64,000 bases of DNA from contig VXAA01002199.1 of NCBI GenBank assembly GCA_013399115.1, positions 62,001 to 126,000 of the forward strand. The letters run 5' to 3'. The notes beneath the pieces were generated by a model, which searched no databases, was not told the DNA's origin, and was given only the letters and a program-made list of their open reading frames with translations. Position 1 is the first letter of the stretch; every line of letters begins with the position of its first letter. The stretch is from Anseranas semipalmata (taxonomy: Eukaryota > Chordata > Aves > Anseriformes > Anseranatidae). Below are positions 60,835-64,000 of this stretch, one piece after another. The position numbers and the translations under genes were made by a program.

Positions 60835-60930
60835 TTAGATGCAGTATGTAATTAGGCTGTGGAACTCACTGCCATGACACTGAGTCCAAGACTGACTAAA
60901 TGAAACTCAGTGGTTCTATGCAAGAACATT
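60835..60930 (+). mobile_element. Short CR1/L3-type LINE fragment
   Basis: AATTAGGCTGTGGAACTCAC followed by TGCCATGACACTGAGTCCAA and GACTGACTAAATG matches the 'tggaactcactgcc' region of CR1/L3 3' ends. Only about 95 bases remain recognisable. Confidence 0.6.
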
Positions 60931-62230
60931 GACTTTTAACATTAGATTAGAGAAGAGAGGTGATATGAAGAGCATAAATCAAACTCTTGCTATTGGCAAT
61001 TGAGAAGTAGTTTTCCTCAGCACAGATTATTGCAGAAGTTTTCTTGCATCTTCTGGAAAAAGAAGTATTGGCTGCTGCCAGGAGATGATATCAAAGTAAA
61101 CAGACTGTGTGTATGTATGACTTTTCAAGTCCGTGATGGAATAGGCCACAATGGCAACAAATTGCTATTGCTCACTGCACTGCTAAGCATGTTTCCTGAA
61201 GGGAAAACAAAATACCCTCGCCTTGTGTCACCAAATTCAGCAGTCATAAAGATCAGTTGGCCATGCGAAATGCCACCTTTGCATTTCCCTCTGCTATCTG
61301 CAGCAAACAGCATGGGCTCAGTTAGCAGGCACAAGCAGTGAAGGTGAATATTAAGAGCTGCCCACAGTATTGATTTTTCATTAAGATGAATCGGTTGTAA
61401 TTAAGCCTAACAGAGACATACGTGCTAATGCTGTGTTATTTATTGCCTGAATGCAATCCTTCTTTCTTTTTTCCTTTTTTTTTTTTTAATCATGTGAAGC
61501 TTTTTCAGCTTGCTTGCTTTTTCTTTCAGTCTCGAACTATTTCTGCCTCTCCCTCTAGAATATACGTTGGTGTGCCTTTTCTTCTTTCTGTGTCTGTTTT
61601 CTCTCAAGACCAATTTTTTTCTGTTGTGTTTAATTGTTTTTCTCCTGATTTATTGTTCCAAGACCATGCTAGGCAGTCTGTTTATTTATAATTTGGATTA
61701 TTTTAAAATGGATCCAGAGCTGTAGGTCAGTGTTTAAAAATTAACTAATAAAATACACAAATGAGGCCCAATGGTCAACATGAGATTATACATCCTCTAG
61801 GATTTGCATGCTACTCAAAATAAACCACAGGGGAATACCAGCCCCAGGACCCAAAAGCATGGAAAATTCACTCATCTGGACTGCAGTGGGCTGGTATAGA
61901 AAACACATGTTGGGACCTTTGCTGACAGCACCGGGCCACTGTTCTGACTGAACCAGCAGGTGTTGGTAGGAGCCCTCAGGAGGAGGGTGACGGTGAGGTG
62001 TGACAGAGAAGTGCTGGGCTCTGCCCAGCCCAAGTGTCTGCCTTGGAGGAACTGATCTCCCCACATCTGCGTGTTTTGGAAAGGTGCAGCTTGAGGAACG
62101 ATAAGCACAACATGCTGCACACAGAGCAGGTCACAGACCCGAGTTTACTGAGCTTTTGCTGTGCCTTCCCCCATCTACCACCTGGAAAAGCCACACCAGC
62201 GGGAGGCAGCGTGTGCTGCTCTGACCTGAG
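60931..62230. other. Non-genic sequence
   Basis: A T-rich region (about 61460-61640) and AT-rich flanks. Nothing coding recognised. Confidence 0.45.
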
Positions 62231-62570
62231 ACACACCAGCACCACACAGCCGCCTCGGGGTGTCATGCCCCTCCGCCATGTTGGCGCTGTCCCGCGCATG
62301 GCACCCTGGCAGTAACATCCCTCTCTTCAAGCTCTATTGCAAAGCTTCCCCAGTAAACAAGTGAACAGTGTCAGAGTGCAGCCAGAAAACCTCTGGAGCT
62401 GCAGGAGCAAAATGCACCTGCTCAGTCCCGGCTCGCTGCTGCCCTGAAGACGTGCGGGTCAGGTGCTGGTGCAGCGCGGGCGCGAAGCCTCCCCAGGGCC
62501 CCACGGCAGCCCTGGCAGGAGCACGTCGAGGCTGGAGGAAGGAACCAGCGCCGCTCCGCTGCCAACAGAA
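62231..62570. promoter_or_regulatory. CpG-rich cluster with YY1-like and REST half-site motifs
   Basis: CpG density rises over about 340 bases. CCGCCATGTTGG at 62273-62284 resembles a YY1 site, and GGCGCTGTCC at 62283-62292 is an exact half of the REST/RE1 element without its other half. It may be a promoter or enhancer of an unseen neighbouring gene. Confidence 0.35.
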
Positions 62571-62865
62571 GGGTGTTGTAGCAGTTGCCCCAGTGAAAAC
62601 AAGATCAGGCGTTTTAGTGCGGTGTTAACAGCTATGTTAAAATCCTCACACTTTCCAACAAAAGAAAGGCCCTCAGAGAAACCCAAACAAACACTCACAC
62701 AAGCAACACTGGAAGTTGGCTTGAGTTACAAACACAGGAAATTAAATACAAAACCGTGTTACAATAGCACAGAGGATCTGACTTAAAACAAACCAGACAA
62801 GAGCATGCACTGTACAGATTGCCGTATTTTCCCTACCCCCACTCCCAAAGGGATTGTCTATAAAT

Positions 62866-62928
62866 ACACACATGCAGTGTATGTGTGTATATACATGTAT
62901 GCACATACACACGTACATGCACACACAA
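62866..62928. repeat. Imperfect CA/TG/TA microsatellite
   Basis: Alternating purine-pyrimidine sequence of ACAC, TGTGTG, TATATA and ACATAC units over about 60 bases. Confidence 0.85.
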
Positions 62929-63349
62929 TTTCTATCACATTAAATAAAACAGTAGAATTAAAATGATACAGTAGCTTTTCTCTGCACCGAGATTACACAG
63001 TGTACATGTGCAAGAAGGAGCTTTAGTCAGGACAGCAAATACCACATGGTTAGGAGTAAAAGCTTGTTTGTTTTATTTTCTTTCTTAAAGTGAGATCCTT
63101 GCAAAGCTTCTGTCTACGGCACAATTTCACAACAAACGAAGGTGCAACCAAGAGCAGTGTAAAGGTGAGAGCAAGGGCAAGAAGTACTTAAGGCAAGAAC
63201 CTTAAGTAGGTTTTATTCCTGAAGAAAACATAATATTTAATCTTCAGCTGCGATTGCATTAGCAGAAGACACCTTTACTGCAGCAGAAATTCACACTGAG
63301 GGTTACACCAGCATTGCCAGGAACGAAAACAGTCTCCTGATCGATGAAG
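62929..63349. other. Non-genic sequence
   Basis: AT-rich, with nothing recognised between the microsatellite and the CpG-rich cluster. Confidence 0.45.
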
Positions 63350-63510
63350 TCTGCTGGGCTCTACAGCCGGCCTCCTCAGGCGCCCTCTCCCACCCGACAC
63401 AGGGCGCTGCCGCTGGGCCAGGCCGCGCGCCCTCTGCAGCAGCCCCTCCGCCGCCGGCCGCCCACGGCCAGGCTGCCCGCGGGCGCCATGGGGCCCGTGA
63501 GGAGGGGAGC
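63350..63510. promoter_or_regulatory. CpG-rich cluster with several CTCF-like cores near right edge
   Basis: A dense CpG stretch. CTCF-like cores: GGCGCCCTCTCC at 63379-63390 (- strand core), CACAGGGCGCTG at 63398-63409 (+ strand) and GCGCCCTCTGCAG at 63427-63439 (- strand, the best match). It could be an insulator or the promoter of the next gene. An ATG at 63488 opens a frame with no recognisable product. Confidence 0.45.
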
Positions 63511-64000
63511 AGGCCTCAGGCTGACATGTCTCAACTTGTCCCTCTCTCTGGGCAAAGCCCTTCCCTTTGCCGCAGGTCTGTGTCTCGTGTCCTCGGTTCT
63601 AGGGTATGTGCTTGTTTTTTTCCTTTTATCTTCAGAACACTTGCAAAAGTATTTCAGATGAGAACTCTGTTATGTTTTCCTTTCCTTTATTACACTTTGC
63701 TACAGTTTGTCAATACTGGCTACCGGTGTTATTTGAGGCCACACTTAAAAAAAAAGTCCTTCCCGAGCTCTGAGCATTTATCTGAAGTTCTGCGTAAGGT
63801 CACATGTCTCCTCCAGCAGAAGGTCTTGCAAAGTTAAACAAAGTCCCCTCGCTTGCTCTGTCTGAGTAAATACAGACCATATTGGAGTAAATAAACAGCC
63901 AGGCAGCGTCCCAGACAATGGGCCTTGGCGATGAATTAATAAACTCTGCCTCTCGCATTAGCAGAGTGTGACTGGAACTGGCAGCGGGCCCTGGCGGGCC
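63511..64000. other. Right-edge sequence, no gene recognised
   Basis: Nothing coding can be assigned. By mammalian gene order SRP14 would follow BMF on the same strand, but its N-terminus is not found here. Confidence 0.4.

Overview
This window looks like one locus from an archosaur genome, most probably a bird. It holds one gene I can identify with confidence, BMF (Bcl-2 modifying factor, a pro-apoptotic BH3-only protein), on the + strand. The three coding exons are at 24980-25295, 26276-26439 and 39783-39884, and join in frame into a 193-residue protein. It carries a dynein-light-chain docking motif, a BH3 helix and a hydrophobic C-terminal segment. The bird call is an inference. It rests on low repeat density, the absence of mammalian repeats such as Alu or L1, degraded CR1/L3-type LINE ends, old MIR-type SINEs, and an assembly gap in the GC-richest promoter sequence. 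A crocodilian or turtle cannot be fully excluded.

Layout: 1-22080 is gene-free as far as I can read. It contains a pyrimidine-rich, CpG-containing tract (about 1480-1830), decayed SINEs, a short palindromic element (12569-12626), a purine-rich stretch followed by paired AP-1 motifs (about 14920-15145), and otherwise AT-rich unique sequence. About 22080-23730 is the CpG island of the BMF promoter, interrupted by 688 N (22460-23147). A probable non-coding first exon ends at 23237. Intron 3 is about 13.3 kb and holds a MIR, a CR1/L3 3' end, an antisense MIR, an intragenic CpG island (about 33480-34440) and an (AAT)12 microsatellite.

The inferred BMF 3' UTR runs about 6 kb from 39885 to a canonical polyadenylation signal at 45927-45932. 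It contains a strong G-quadruplex motif, a GT repeat, and 8-mer seed matches for miR-125 and miR-221/222. From about 45960 to 64000 no gene is recognisable. This part has CR1/L3 and L2-like remnants, microsatellites and two CpG-rich clusters near the right end (62.2-62.6 kb and 63.35-63.5 kb), the second with several CTCF-like cores.

In mammals BMF lies between SRP14 and BUB1B. If that order is kept, the right end heads toward SRP14 and the left end toward BUB1B, but no exon of either is visible here. I found no new biological system. The points worth a second look are regulatory: the 3' UTR elements, the intronic CpG island, the CTCF-like cluster, and a change at a known BMF phosphorylation site.
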